Below, one piece after another: positions 16,691-24,695 of a stretch of DNA of 62,735 nucleotides (position 1 is the first letter of the stretch; each line of letters opens with the position of its first letter). The position numbers and the translations under genes are program-made. Under the pieces are notes generated by a model, which did no database searches, was not told where the DNA came from, and saw only the letters and a program-made list of their open reading frames with translations. Origin of the DNA: Xanthobacteraceae bacterium (GTDB lineage: Bacteria > Pseudomonadota > Alphaproteobacteria > Rhizobiales > Xanthobacteraceae). Location: the NCBI GenBank assembly GCA_028290465.1, contig JAQGJU010000052.1:1-62735 (forward strand), in the 5' to 3' direction.

Positions 16691-16879
16691 TCATTCAGAT
16701 CGGACTGATTGAAATTGATTTGGCTCCCGTTCGTGGACACGTACCGAACGGCGTTCGCAATGCTCGGTGATACCGCATGGGTGGTCGCGGCCTTTGCTGG
16801 CGGTTGCCGCTTTTCTTGCAATTTCCTCCAAAAAGCGGCAACATACGGAATATCAATAACTTAATGATAGTTTTCGGCC

Positions 16880-17866
16880 ATGCGCTTCACCGAGCTGACC
16901 AACGAGCAACGCCGCCAGTTCATTGATGTGGCGCAGGTTTTCGCCACCTGGCGCGACGCGGCGCACAAGGCCGTGCCCGGAAGCCTGCGCTGGGTCACCC
17001 GCAAGGGCGCCGAATATCTGTACCGCAAAACCCAAAAGTCGGAACGCTCGCTGGGCCGACGCTCGCCAGCCACCGAGGCGATCGTGACCGAGCATGCCCG
17101 GCAGCGCAGCCGTCTCAAACAATCCGGCGCGCGACTCAAAGCTATGGCGCGCGTCAACCGCGCGCTCTACCTCAACCGGGTGCCGAAAGACGCCGCGCTG
17201 ATCCTGCGTGAACTCGACGCCGCCGGCCTGCTGGGCAAGCAGCTGTTCGTGATCGGAACCAATGCGCTCTATGCCTATGAAATGCGGGCTGGGGTTTTGT
17301 TCGAGAGCAACATTCTGGCGACCAACGATTTCGATCTGTTGTGGGATGCGCATGACCGCCTGCGGCTGGCCGTTCGCGGCATGTCGCCGGAAGGGGTGCT
17401 GGGCGTTCTCAAAAAGGCCGACCCCAGTTTTTCCAGCGCGGACGACTATGGCTACCGCGCGCAGAACGCGGCAGGCTATTTCGTCGACCTGTTTTGCCCG
17501 GAGAGCGAGCCCCCGTCGCACAAGCTCGCGCCGAAAGATATCGAACCGATCCCGATCAAGGGAGCCGACTGGCTGATCGACGCGCCGAAGATGGACGAGA
17601 CCGTCATCGGGTGGGACGGCATGCCGCTGTTCATGCCGTGCGTCGATCCCCGCGTGTTCGCCTTGCACAAGCTGTGGCTGTCGAAGGAGTCGAGCCGTCA
17701 GGCGCGAAGCCGCCCGCGCGATATCGCCCAGGCCAAGGCCGTGGCCGCCGTCGCGACCGCCTATTTGAAGCTGAAATTTACCGATCGGGCCTTGGCGCGT
17801 TTGCCCAAGGAGCTCAAAGCCGGCGCCGCCGAACTGGCGCGGGCGGAGAAGGAGTTGGAGGGGTAG
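16880..17866 (+). CDS. Nucleotidyltransferase-fold protein (GSU2403-like)
   Basis: 328 residues. The middle shows a nucleotidyltransferase-like core: LFVIGTNALYAYEMRAG, then LATNDFDLLWD whose DFD supplies candidate metal-binding acids, then YFVDLFCPE as the third acidic strand. The N-terminal 100 residues are basic and helical. A GSU2403-family assignment is from memory of this pattern. Proteins of this fold include toxin-type transferases as well as enzymes that modify RNA or proteins; no partner gene is evident. The ATG is preceded by an AT-rich promoter-like stretch. Confidence 0.7.
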   Translation: MRFTELTNEQRRQFIDVAQVFATWRDAAHKAVPGSLRWVTRKGAEYLYRKTQKSERSLGRRSPATEAIVTEHARQRSRLKQSGARLKAMARVNRALYLNRVPKDAALILRELDAAGLLGKQLFVIGTNALYAYEMRAGVLFESNILATNDFDLLWDAHDRLRLAVRGMSPEGVLGVLKKADPSFSSADDYGYRAQNAAGYFVDLFCPESEPPSHKLAPKDIEPIPIKGADWLIDAPKMDETVIGWDGMPLFMPCVDPRVFALHKLWLSKESSRQARSRPRDIAQAKAVAAVATAYLKLKFTDRALARLPKELKAGAAELARAEKELEG

Positions 17867-17933
17867 GGGCGGGGTCGGCGGAAATGATGGTCATTGAGTT
17901 TGCGGCTCGGGCGCCCAGCTTCGACGTAATCTG

Positions 17934-18350
17934 TCACCGAGGCGTATCCGCGAATGGCAGCGCGACAACTTGGTGGTTATCTTCATAGAGCACGTAGCCG
18001 GGGCGGACTGTGCGCAGTTCGTCGACAGCAACTCCTGCTGCCGTCACCAGCGCGGCAAGACGACGTAGCCTTTTCGTATGTTCTTGCGCCGAAGCGCGCA
18101 CCCACGAGATCGCCGTTTCCTGGGCTCTAGGATGCCGTGAGGCTGCAAACCGGGTGGGAATCGCAAGATTGGCGCGGAACCAGTCGAGAAGCGCACGCAG
18201 TTCAGCGTGGTCGGCCTCATTCAGTCGCTGTTCGCGCCAGGCTTCATACGCCGCGGTAAATATCCCGCTTCGGTGACCGTAGGGACGGTGGCGGCTGCCC
18301 GTAACAAAACGGATGAGGTCGTTTCTCCGCATAGTGCGCAGAATGAGCAC
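17934..18350 (-). CDS. Hypothetical protein
   Basis: 138 residues from a GTG at 18350, or 132 from an ATG at 18332. It is basic (RRNDLIRFVTGSRHRPYGHRSG start) and mostly helical, without signal peptide or membrane segment. I recognise no family. It converges on the nucleotidyltransferase gene, with 67 bases between stops. Length and composition make it a likely but not certain gene. Confidence 0.45.
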   Translation of the reverse strand: MLILRTMRRNDLIRFVTGSRHRPYGHRSGIFTAAYEAWREQRLNEADHAELRALLDWFRANLAIPTRFAASRHPRAQETAISWVRASAQEHTKRLRRLAALVTAAGVAVDELRTVRPGYVLYEDNHQVVALPFADTPR

Positions 18351-18518
18351 AACGCTCTTACCTATCTGTTTTCAAATTCGAGGCGATCTACGGCCCAGTA
18401 TTGCAACCCGGTCGGGCCGTTGTTCTTTTGAACGGCACTCGATATCCGATGGCGCTTAGCGGGCGGGCCAGTCTGCGGACGGCCCTTCAGGACATCAGTC
18501 AGTACATGAAATGAAATT

Positions 18519-18593
18519 TGGCTCCCCGGGCCGGATTCGAACCAGCGACCAACCGGTTAACAGCCGGTTGCTCTACCACTGAGCTACCGAGGA
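18519..18593 (-). tRNA. tRNA-Asn (GTT)
   Basis: A full cloverleaf on the minus strand: acceptor stem TCCTCGG / CCGGGGA, D-loop AGCTCAGTGGTAGAGC, anticodon loop CTGTTAA with anticodon GTT, T-arm GGTTCGAATCC, and an encoded CCA end at 18519. Anticodon GTT reads Asn codons AAC/AAT. Confidence 0.95.
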
Positions 18594-18795
18594 ACGCGTG
18601 TCGCGTATAACAAAGTGGTTCGCACATTGCAAAACATCAATGAGGGCTCGCCGCAAAGTTCGCTGGTAGCCCGAAACCCCAGCAAAACGGCCGCTTCCGG
18701 GCTCGCACCGGTTGGACGGAACCGGCGCCGGACCGGAGCGCCGCTGGCGCAATGCGATGCGGGCAGGTCGAATCGCGCCGGCACCCGGCGGCAGC

Positions 18796-18895
18796 AAAAA
18801 GGCCGCGCCGGCAAAGCCGGGCGGCCTTTCGATCGGAATCATGCGCGGCGGAGCAACCGCGCTCTCAGGCTCCCGGCCGATACATCGGCCGGGAG
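18796..18895 (-). terminator. Two hairpins downstream of the DUF1127 gene
   Basis: Read on the minus strand after the DUF1127 stop (18910): first a perfect 12-base stem, CTCCCGGCCGAT / ATCGGCCGGGAG, at 18870-18895 with a 2-base centre; then a long GC stem (AAAGGCCGC..GCGGCCTTT) at 18798-18828 ending in CCTTTTTG, as expected for an intrinsic terminator. They are the main content of the 316-base gap 18594-18909. Confidence 0.65.
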
Positions 18896-18909
18896 GCACT
18901 GTAGAGGCC

Positions 18910-19128
18910 TTAGACGGGCAGGCGGCCGGTCACGGCGGCCTGCGGGACTTCGTTGCGGGTCAGGCCGCGCTGCGCCAGCTGGTTGTCGGACAGCCGCGAC
19001 AGCGATTCGTAACGGGTCGCGATCGCGCGGGCCTCGCGGGCGCCTTCCACGAATTCGGCAAATACCTGGAAAACCTTGCGGAACGGCGAGGCGGAGCGGG
19101 CCGGGGAATTCAGCGTGATGATCGACAT
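18910..19128 (-). CDS. DUF1127 small protein
   Basis: 72 residues from the ATG at 19128, with AGAGGAC just upstream. The C-terminal half carries the short Arg-rich DUF1127 pattern (a YESLSRLSDNQLAQRGLTRNEV stretch: L-x-x-L-x-D-x-x-L-x-D/Q-x-G-L-x-R). Such proteins of 45-75 residues are common in Rhizobiales; some are linked to RNA turnover and to phosphate or carbon metabolism, but not this one. It is followed by two hairpins and lies between two tRNA genes. An upstream frame extension to 19188 is probably not translated. Confidence 0.8.
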   Translation of the reverse strand: MSIITLNSPARSASPFRKVFQVFAEFVEGAREARAIATRYESLSRLSDNQLAQRGLTRNEVPQAAVTGRLPV

Positions 19129-19394
19129 GGTGTCCTCTGGGGTCGTCGGGTTCGTCTTGAGGACAATATAACCCTGGTATACCAACAAGGAAACAGGGAG
19201 TTATCGCATGGCACCATTTATATATTGCATAGCAACATAGCGAGGTTTGCCATAGCCCGACACCTCCCAGGCGCCAGGAATCGCGTGCCGGGAACCGAAT
19301 CTTAACGGAGAGGGGTGGGGACGGTTCTTGGGCAGCTGGCCCGACAACAAGACCACGCGCGACGCGTGATCGGACCGGGCAGATGCAATGGGAA

Positions 19395-19468
19395 TGGAGG
19401 CCACGCCCGGAATCGAACCGGGGTGCAAGGATTTGCAGTCCTCTGCGTAACCACTCCGCCACGTGGCC
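19395..19468 (-). tRNA. tRNA-Cys (GCA)
   Basis: A full cloverleaf on the minus strand: acceptor GGCCACG / CGTGGCC, D-arm GGCGGAGTGGTTACGC, anticodon loop CTGCAAA with anticodon GCA, T-arm GGTTCGATTCC, and an encoded CCA end at 19395. Confidence 0.95.
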
Positions 19469-19650
19469 TCAGGAAGAACGCCCGCCCGGGACCGAAACGC
19501 GGTCGCGGCCAGACGGGCAGGCTGCGGTATATAGAGGACTGACGACGGTGTGCAAGCGTGGCTTGTTTTCATGTGCAAGCGCTGCTTGCCTTTTGGCCGG
19601 CCGTGCCGCAATAGATTCAGCGTCTTGTTCAGCCCAAAGTGAGAGCGCGG

Positions 19651-20316
19651 ATGCTCGATTTCGTCGTGGCGCGCCGGATGATGGTCGACGGTCAAGTCCG
19701 CACCGCCGATGTCACCGACCTGCGCCTGATCACCGCCATGGAAAACCTGCCGCGCGAACGCTTCGTGCCGGCGCAGATGGCCGGACTCGCGTATCTGGAT
19801 CGCGACCTGCCGGTGTCCGACGCGTTGAGCGGCCGGACGCGGCGCTGCCTGCTGAAGCCGATGGTGCTGGCCAAGCTGATCCACGCCCTGGATCTGGGCG
19901 CCGGTGAGCATGTGCTCGATGTCGGATGCGCCAGCGGATATTCGTCGGCGCTGCTCAGCCGACTCACCGGGACGGTCGTGGCGCTGGAAGAGGAACCGGA
20001 ACTGGCGAAGCTCGCCACCGCGAATCTCAGCCAGGAAGCCAATGTGACGGTCGTGTCCGGCCCGCTCAGCGCCGGCTGGTCCCGCTCCGCACCTTATGAT
20101 GCGATTTTCATGGGCGGCGCGGTTGAGACCGAGCCGCTGGATCTCTGCCGGCAGTTGAAGGACGGCGGACGTCTGGTCTGTGTGCTCGGGTCGGCGTCCT
20201 CCGGCAAGGCGATGATGTACCGCCGCAACGGCAGCGATGTCAGCGCCCGGCCGATCTTCGATGCGTCGGCAGCGGCGCTGCCGGGCTTCGGCAAAACGCC
20301 GGCCTTCGTGTTCTGA
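19651..20316 (+). CDS. Protein-L-isoaspartate O-methyltransferase-family protein (upstream of tolC)
   Basis: 221 residues from the ATG at 19651; a GTG at 19639 is an alternative. The N-terminal RRMMVDGQVRTADVTD and the SAM-binding LDVGCASGYSSALLSRL show the Pcm fold. True Pcm enzymes repair isoaspartate by methylation. This version lacks the usual GQTISQP signature (present in the second Pcm at 60.9 kb) and instead has PVSDALSGRTRRCLLKP, so it may have another substrate. Its place just before tolC is, to my knowledge, conserved in Rhizobiales. Confidence 0.85.
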   Translation: MLDFVVARRMMVDGQVRTADVTDLRLITAMENLPRERFVPAQMAGLAYLDRDLPVSDALSGRTRRCLLKPMVLAKLIHALDLGAGEHVLDVGCASGYSSALLSRLTGTVVALEEEPELAKLATANLSQEANVTVVSGPLSAGWSRSAPYDAIFMGGAVETEPLDLCRQLKDGGRLVCVLGSASSGKAMMYRRNGSDVSARPIFDASAAALPGFGKTPAFVF

Positions 20317-20424
20317 TCGCACGCGAACATCGCGCACGGACATCGTAACCGTAGGTGGGCATGGCATGGCCGTTCCCGGCTGAGCGTAGTCGGGTAAGGC
20401 TGCTTTTTACGACGGGCTCGCGAC

Positions 20425-20467
20425 AAAAAAAGCCGAGTGTGGCGCGGATGCGCCATCCGGCTTTTTT
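20425..20467 (+). terminator. Intrinsic terminator between the Pcm-like gene and tolC
   Basis: AGCCG..TGGCGC / GCGCCA..CGGCT stem flanked by AAAAAA before and TTTTTT after. It can act in both directions. It separates the methyltransferase gene from tolC, so tolC should have its own promoter in 20468-20600. Confidence 0.85.
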
Positions 20468-20613
20468 CGTGTGCGCGGGTAGCTTATGGGGGTTTCAAGG
20501 TTCAGGTGGGACGCATATGGTTCCCTCACTTGATTGCGTCGGGGGGCGGATCGGCGATTTCCTGCGGGCGTGGATGGCACGACGTTCAGGTACCGCGTGG
20601 GTGGAGTGTTGGA

Positions 20614-22065
20614 ATGCCACAAGCGAGTACGAAGCGCGCAACGCCAGCTGGGCGGACGGCACGTCCAGCGGTCCTTGCCGCGGCTGCGTTGATGGCTTTC
20701 GGCGTCGACATTGCTTATATCGGGCTCGCGCATGCGGACTCGCTCGCGGGCGCGCTCGCCCAGGCCTACCAGAACAATCCTCAGATCAACGCGCAGCGCG
20801 CTCTCGTGCGTTCCACCGACGAGAACGTGCCGCAGGCACTGTCTGGTTATCGGCCGAAGCTCAGCCTCAGCGCGAATGCCGGCGCGCAGTATACCGACTC
20901 GTTGTCGCGATCGACCAGCTCAACGACCGGCCAGACCACCTACACCGACACGCAGTCGACCGTGTATCCACGCGGCGTCGGCATGACCGCGACGCAGACG
21001 CTGTATAACGGCCAGCAGACCGCAAACCGCACCCGTCAGGCCGAGAGCCAGGTGTTTGCCGCGCGCGAGACGCTGCGCGTGATCGAACAAACCGTGCTGC
21101 TCGACGCCGCCACCGCTTACATGAACCTTCTGCGCGACACCGCGACGCTCGAACTGCAGCGGCGCAACGTCGAAGTGCTGCAGGAACAGCTTCGTCAGAC
21201 CCGTGACCGGTTCAATGTCGGCGAAGTGACGCGTACCGACGTCGCGCAGTCCGAATCGCGGCTGGCTGCCGGCCGCTCGACCTACCTGACCGCGCAATCG
21301 AACGTGACGACCTCGCGGGCGGTCTATCGCCGCGTCATCGGTGTCGAGCCCGGAACGCTTGCGGCCGGCACGCCGGTCGATCGCCTGTCGCCGTCCAATC
21401 TGGCGTCCGCGGTCGCGCAGGGGCAGGCGGAAAGCCCCTCGGTCACGGCCGCGATGTACGGCGTCGATGTCGCGACGTTGCAGGTCAAAGTCTCCGAAGG
21501 CGCGCTGTATCCGACCGTGACGCTGAACGGCAATCTGTCGCAGAACTACGATACGTCGATCAGTTCGCCGCAGACCTTCTCGGCGTCGGTGACGACGCAG
21601 CTGGTGGTGCCGATCTATCAGGGCGGCACCGAATACGCGACGGTGCGCCAGTCCAAGGAAACGCTCGGCCAACGCCGTCTCGAGCTCGACACCAACCGCG
21701 ATCAGGCACGGGCCACCGTGGTGCAGCAATGGGGCTTGGTCGAAGCCGCCAAGGCCCAAATCCTGGCCACCCAGGCCCAGGTCAACGCCGCCGAGATCGC
21801 GCTCAACGGCGTGCGCGAGGAAGCCCGCGTCGGGCAGCGCACCACGCTCGACGTGCTCAATGCGCAGCAGGAACTGGTCAATGCCCGCGTGGCGCTGGTC
21901 ACCGCGCAGCGCGACCGCGTGGTCGCGTCCTACGCGCTGCTGTCGGCGGTCGGACGGTTGGCGGTACCGACGCTCGGACTGAAAGTCCCGGCCTACGATC
22001 CGCGCGTGCACTATCATCAGGTGCGCGATAGCTGGTTCGGTCTTCGCACCCCCGACGGCCGATAA
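20614..22065 (+). CDS. tolC: TolC-family outer-membrane channel
   Basis: 483 residues from the ATG at 20614, with GGTGGAG upstream; the frame is open back to 20437 but that part looks untranslated. A signal peptide ends at AHADS. The OEP repeats are clear: SLAGALAQAYQNNPQINAQRA at the start, YNGQQTANRTRQAESQV, VGEVTRTDVAQSESRLAAGRS, and VGQRTTLDVLNAQQELVNARV in the second repeat. TolC forms the outer-membrane duct for type I secretion and RND efflux. It is the probable outlet of the RND pump at 38.7 kb, which has no channel gene of its own here. Confidence 0.92.
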   Translation: MPQASTKRATPAGRTARPAVLAAAALMAFGVDIAYIGLAHADSLAGALAQAYQNNPQINAQRALVRSTDENVPQALSGYRPKLSLSANAGAQYTDSLSRSTSSTTGQTTYTDTQSTVYPRGVGMTATQTLYNGQQTANRTRQAESQVFAARETLRVIEQTVLLDAATAYMNLLRDTATLELQRRNVEVLQEQLRQTRDRFNVGEVTRTDVAQSESRLAAGRSTYLTAQSNVTTSRAVYRRVIGVEPGTLAAGTPVDRLSPSNLASAVAQGQAESPSVTAAMYGVDVATLQVKVSEGALYPTVTLNGNLSQNYDTSISSPQTFSASVTTQLVVPIYQGGTEYATVRQSKETLGQRRLELDTNRDQARATVVQQWGLVEAAKAQILATQAQVNAAEIALNGVREEARVGQRTTLDVLNAQQELVNARVALVTAQRDRVVASYALLSAVGRLAVPTLGLKVPAYDPRVHYHQVRDSWFGLRTPDGR

Positions 22066-22499
22066 GCCAAGAACTTCGTCGCAGGCGCATCGCCGTGACA
22101 TCTACGATCAGCCGCGAGGCCGGCCGTATCCACAGGGCGTTGCTTGCGTTCGAGTTGTCCCGTGCCATACTTGCCGCGAATCCAAGCGCGTTCGCAGGCC
22201 GATAGCGATCTACCGGCAGCGGTCTGATGTTGCCGAGCGCGCTTGAGCTCTAGAAAAGAGCGTTGATTACGCACGCCGGGTTTCATCCGTTGGATACGAT
22301 TTAGTGCGTGGCAGTGCGTACTGTTCGATTCGCGGTAGACATTCGGTACGCGATTGCGGGAAATGCAACGATGCACGCGTTGTGCGATTCGCCGGCGCGA
22401 ATCGAATTGCGGCGACGCAGGCCGGGCAAACGATACGAAACCGCGACGATGTTTGACGGCAACTGACGCGACGAAGACTGACGGTACGAGGATGTGGGT
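22066..22499 (+). promoter_or_regulatory. Upstream region of popZ with four GANTC sites
   Basis: 434 bases with no coding signal. GANTC, the CcrM methylation site, occurs at 22178, 22327, 22386 and 22399. The last two lie in a perfect dyad, CGATTCGC-CGGC-GCGAATCG (22385-22404). In Caulobacter-type alphaproteobacteria GcrA and CcrM act at methylated GANTC promoters. Cell-cycle control of the downstream gene is an inference. Confidence 0.4.
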
Positions 22500-23219
22500 A
22501 TGAGCCAAGCGGCCAAGGCGCAAGAGCCGTCGATGGAGGAGATCCTCGCTTCCATCCGGCGGATCATCGCGGATGATGACGCCAAGCCGGCCGCCAAAGC
22601 CGCCGAACCTGCTCCCGCCGCCAAAACGCCGCCTCCGGCCGCCGCGGCTCCCGCCCCGAAGGCGCCGCCGCCCGCCGCCAAGGCGCCACCTCCACCGGCT
22701 CCCGCCGAGGATGAGGCCGGCATGAACCAGGACGACATCGACGCGATGTTGGCCGGGCTCGATGCCGCGCCGGCCGTCCACCTGCCCGAGCCGGAGCCCG
22801 AACCCGAAGCCGGCCCGGACATCTTCGACCTGACCGAATCGATGACGGTGGCCGAGCCCGAGCCCGAGCCAACGCCGCCGCCCGCGCCGTCGTTCCGCAA
22901 GATCGATGCGCAGCCGGACGTGGTGTTCGACGAACCGGCGCCGCGGCCGGTCGAGCCGCCGCGCGCCGACTTCGCGCCGTCCGATTACGCGCCGAGCAAC
23001 GATCGTCCGCTGCTGTCGCAGAACACCAGCGCGATGGTCGATTCGGCGTTCAATACCCTGGCCCAGACCGTGCTGATCCAAAACGCGCGCACGCTGGAAG
23101 ATCTGGTCAAGGAAATGCTGCGGCCGATGCTCAAGCACTGGCTCGACGACAATCTGCCCGGCATGGTCGAGCGGCTGGTGCGGGCCGAGATCGAACGCGT
23201 GTCGCGCGGCCGGCAGTAG
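22500..23219 (+). CDS. popZ: PopZ-family (DUF2497) polar organising protein
   Basis: 239 residues from the ATG at 22500, preceded by GAGGATGTG. The two ends match the family: N-terminal SMEEILASIRRIIADDD, which in Caulobacter PopZ binds partner proteins, and a C-terminal helical part (TLEDLVKEMLRPMLKHWLDDN, then LPGMVERLVRAEIERVSRG) that drives self-assembly. Between them lies a long Pro/Ala/Glu-rich, disordered spacer. PopZ forms a polar hub that anchors the chromosome origin and cell-cycle kinases. Upstream lie GANTC sites, downstream a repeat and then the convergent MFS gene and valS. Confidence 0.88.
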   Translation: MSQAAKAQEPSMEEILASIRRIIADDDAKPAAKAAEPAPAAKTPPPAAAAPAPKAPPPAAKAPPPPAPAEDEAGMNQDDIDAMLAGLDAAPAVHLPEPEPEPEAGPDIFDLTESMTVAEPEPEPTPPPAPSFRKIDAQPDVVFDEPAPRPVEPPRADFAPSDYAPSNDRPLLSQNTSAMVDSAFNTLAQTVLIQNARTLEDLVKEMLRPMLKHWLDDNLPGMVERLVRAEIERVSRGRQ

Positions 23220-23224
23220 TGGTC

Positions 23225-23277
23225 GTCATTCCGGACGCCGTGCGCAGCGCGGCGATGCGGAATGACAACCGGATTTT
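23225..23277. repeat. Dispersed palindromic repeat, family B, copy 1
   Basis: GTCATTCCGGACGC..GCGCAGC..GCGATGCGGAATGAC, an inverted repeat with outer arms GTCATTCC and GGAATGAC. It is closely similar to the element at 37547-37600. It begins 6 bases after the popZ stop and lies between convergent genes. Confidence 0.7.
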
Positions 23278-23326
23278 AGCAGGCCATGCGTGCGTTGAAG
23301 TGATGGCAACGCCTTAAACGGTTGCC

Positions 23327-24559
23327 TTAAACCTCTGCCGCCCGCCGCTCTCTGAGCTTTCTCGCAAACCACATCCCGAGCAGCGGCAGTACGATCGCGC
23401 TGCCGAGAAACAACGGCACGGCGCCGAACCGGTCGATGACGAAGCTGCCGATGCCGACGCCGGTGCTCTGTCCCAAATACAACGAAGCCGAGAACATGCC
23501 GACAGCGGTGCCGCGCACATGCGGCACCATTTGCGTGGCGTTGGTCTGCAGCGTGTTGTGGATCATATAGAAGCCGAAACCGACCCCGACCACGGCCAGC
23601 GGCGCGATCCACCACGCCAGCCCCAGCGCCAGCGTGAAAAACGCAGCGCCGAGCGTCGTACCTCCGGCAATCGCGAGGCCGGTCTGTCCGAGCCGGTTGA
23701 CCAGCGATCGCACCGACGCCGCATAGATCAGCCCGCCAAGGCCGAACGCGCCGACGATCAAGCCGATCAGCGTATAGCTGAGGCCGAAGCGCAAATGCAG
23801 ATCCGCGCCCACGTAGGCAAACATGCCCCAGGTGAACGCGAACTCGATGAACGCCATCACGATGATCATGCGGGCCCAAGGATTCGACAGAATCGTGACG
23901 TAGTCCTTGAACAGGCCCTGCGAGGTCTCTTCCGGACGCCCGGCCGCGCGCGTCGCCGGACTGCGGATCATCTCGATGAGCAGCGCCACCGTCGCGATGG
24001 CGAAGATGCAGGCCAGCGCCACGAACACATTGCGCCAGCCCAACAGGTCGCCAAGGATGCCGCCGGCCGCCTGGCCGAACAATTGACCCATGATCTGCCC
24101 GGACAGATAGCGGCCGATCACCGGCTGGCGGCCTTCGTACGGCACCACGTCGCCGATATAGGCCAGCGAGATCGGGATGATCCAGCCGGCCGCGGCGCCC
24201 GACGCCAGCCGTGCCGCGGCCAGCGTGCCGAGCGTCGGCGCCAGCGCGCACAGGAACACCAGCAGCCCGGTCAGCGCGCAGGCGATGGTGATGGCGAGGT
24301 ATTTGCCGAGCTTGTCGCCGACCGGCCCGATCACCAATTGGACGCTGCCATGGGCGATCGCATAGCCGGTCACCACGATGGCGGCGTCGCCGACGGTGGT
24401 GCCGAAATCGGCCGCGATCTGCGGCAGCATGGAGTCCGTGACCCGGACCATGGCCTGGGCGGCGAACGCCGCCAGCGCCAGCAGCGCGATCGAGCGGTTC
24501 GGGTTGAACAGGGGCGGGGCATTGGGACCGGAATCGGCCCCGGAGGTAGAATCGGTCAC
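23327..24559 (-). CDS. Major facilitator superfamily transporter
   Basis: About 410 residues with 12 predicted membrane segments. Typical MFS features: NRSIALLALAAFAAQAMVRVTDSMLPQIA for helix 1, the loop 2-3 motif GPVGDKLGKY, AARLASGAAAGWIIPISLAYIGD for helix 4. The GTG at 24559 (MTDSTSG) is preferred over one at 24634, because the extra 25 residues look untranslated. Its substrate is unknown; the overall pattern is that of a drug/metabolite proton antiporter. It diverges from valS. Confidence 0.85.
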   Translation of the reverse strand: MTDSTSGADSGPNAPPLFNPNRSIALLALAAFAAQAMVRVTDSMLPQIAADFGTTVGDAAIVVTGYAIAHGSVQLVIGPVGDKLGKYLAITIACALTGLLVFLCALAPTLGTLAAARLASGAAAGWIIPISLAYIGDVVPYEGRQPVIGRYLSGQIMGQLFGQAAGGILGDLLGWRNVFVALACIFAIATVALLIEMIRSPATRAAGRPEETSQGLFKDYVTILSNPWARMIIVMAFIEFAFTWGMFAYVGADLHLRFGLSYTLIGLIVGAFGLGGLIYAASVRSLVNRLGQTGLAIAGGTTLGAAFFTLALGLAWWIAPLAVVGVGFGFYMIHNTLQTNATQMVPHVRGTAVGMFSASLYLGQSTGVGIGSFVIDRFGAVPLFLGSAIVLPLLGMWFARKLRERRAAEV

Positions 24560-24695
24560 GGGAAGGTGGCTGCCTGTAATTGGGGAGAAGAGGTCGGGGA
24601 AAGGGAAACGGCCGGCCGGTTGACACTGGCGCACCGGGCGGGCTTTTTACCGCGCGTCCGGGTAGAGCGCGTTCAGCGCTTTAGGTGAAACAATC

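Noticed and set aside
18796-18895. CRISPR-like or small-RNA locus from tandem hairpins
   Set aside because: There are two unlike hairpins without spacer-repeat regularity; a terminator for the DUF1127 gene explains them.
18519-19468. Integrated element bounded by the two tRNA genes
   Set aside because: No integrase, no duplicated tRNA 3' end, and only a small DUF1127 gene lies between them.
23519-24688. 389-codon plus-strand frame opposite the MFS transporter
   Set aside because: The minus strand encodes a clear 12-helix MFS protein; the plus frame is His/Arg/Gln-rich without motifs.
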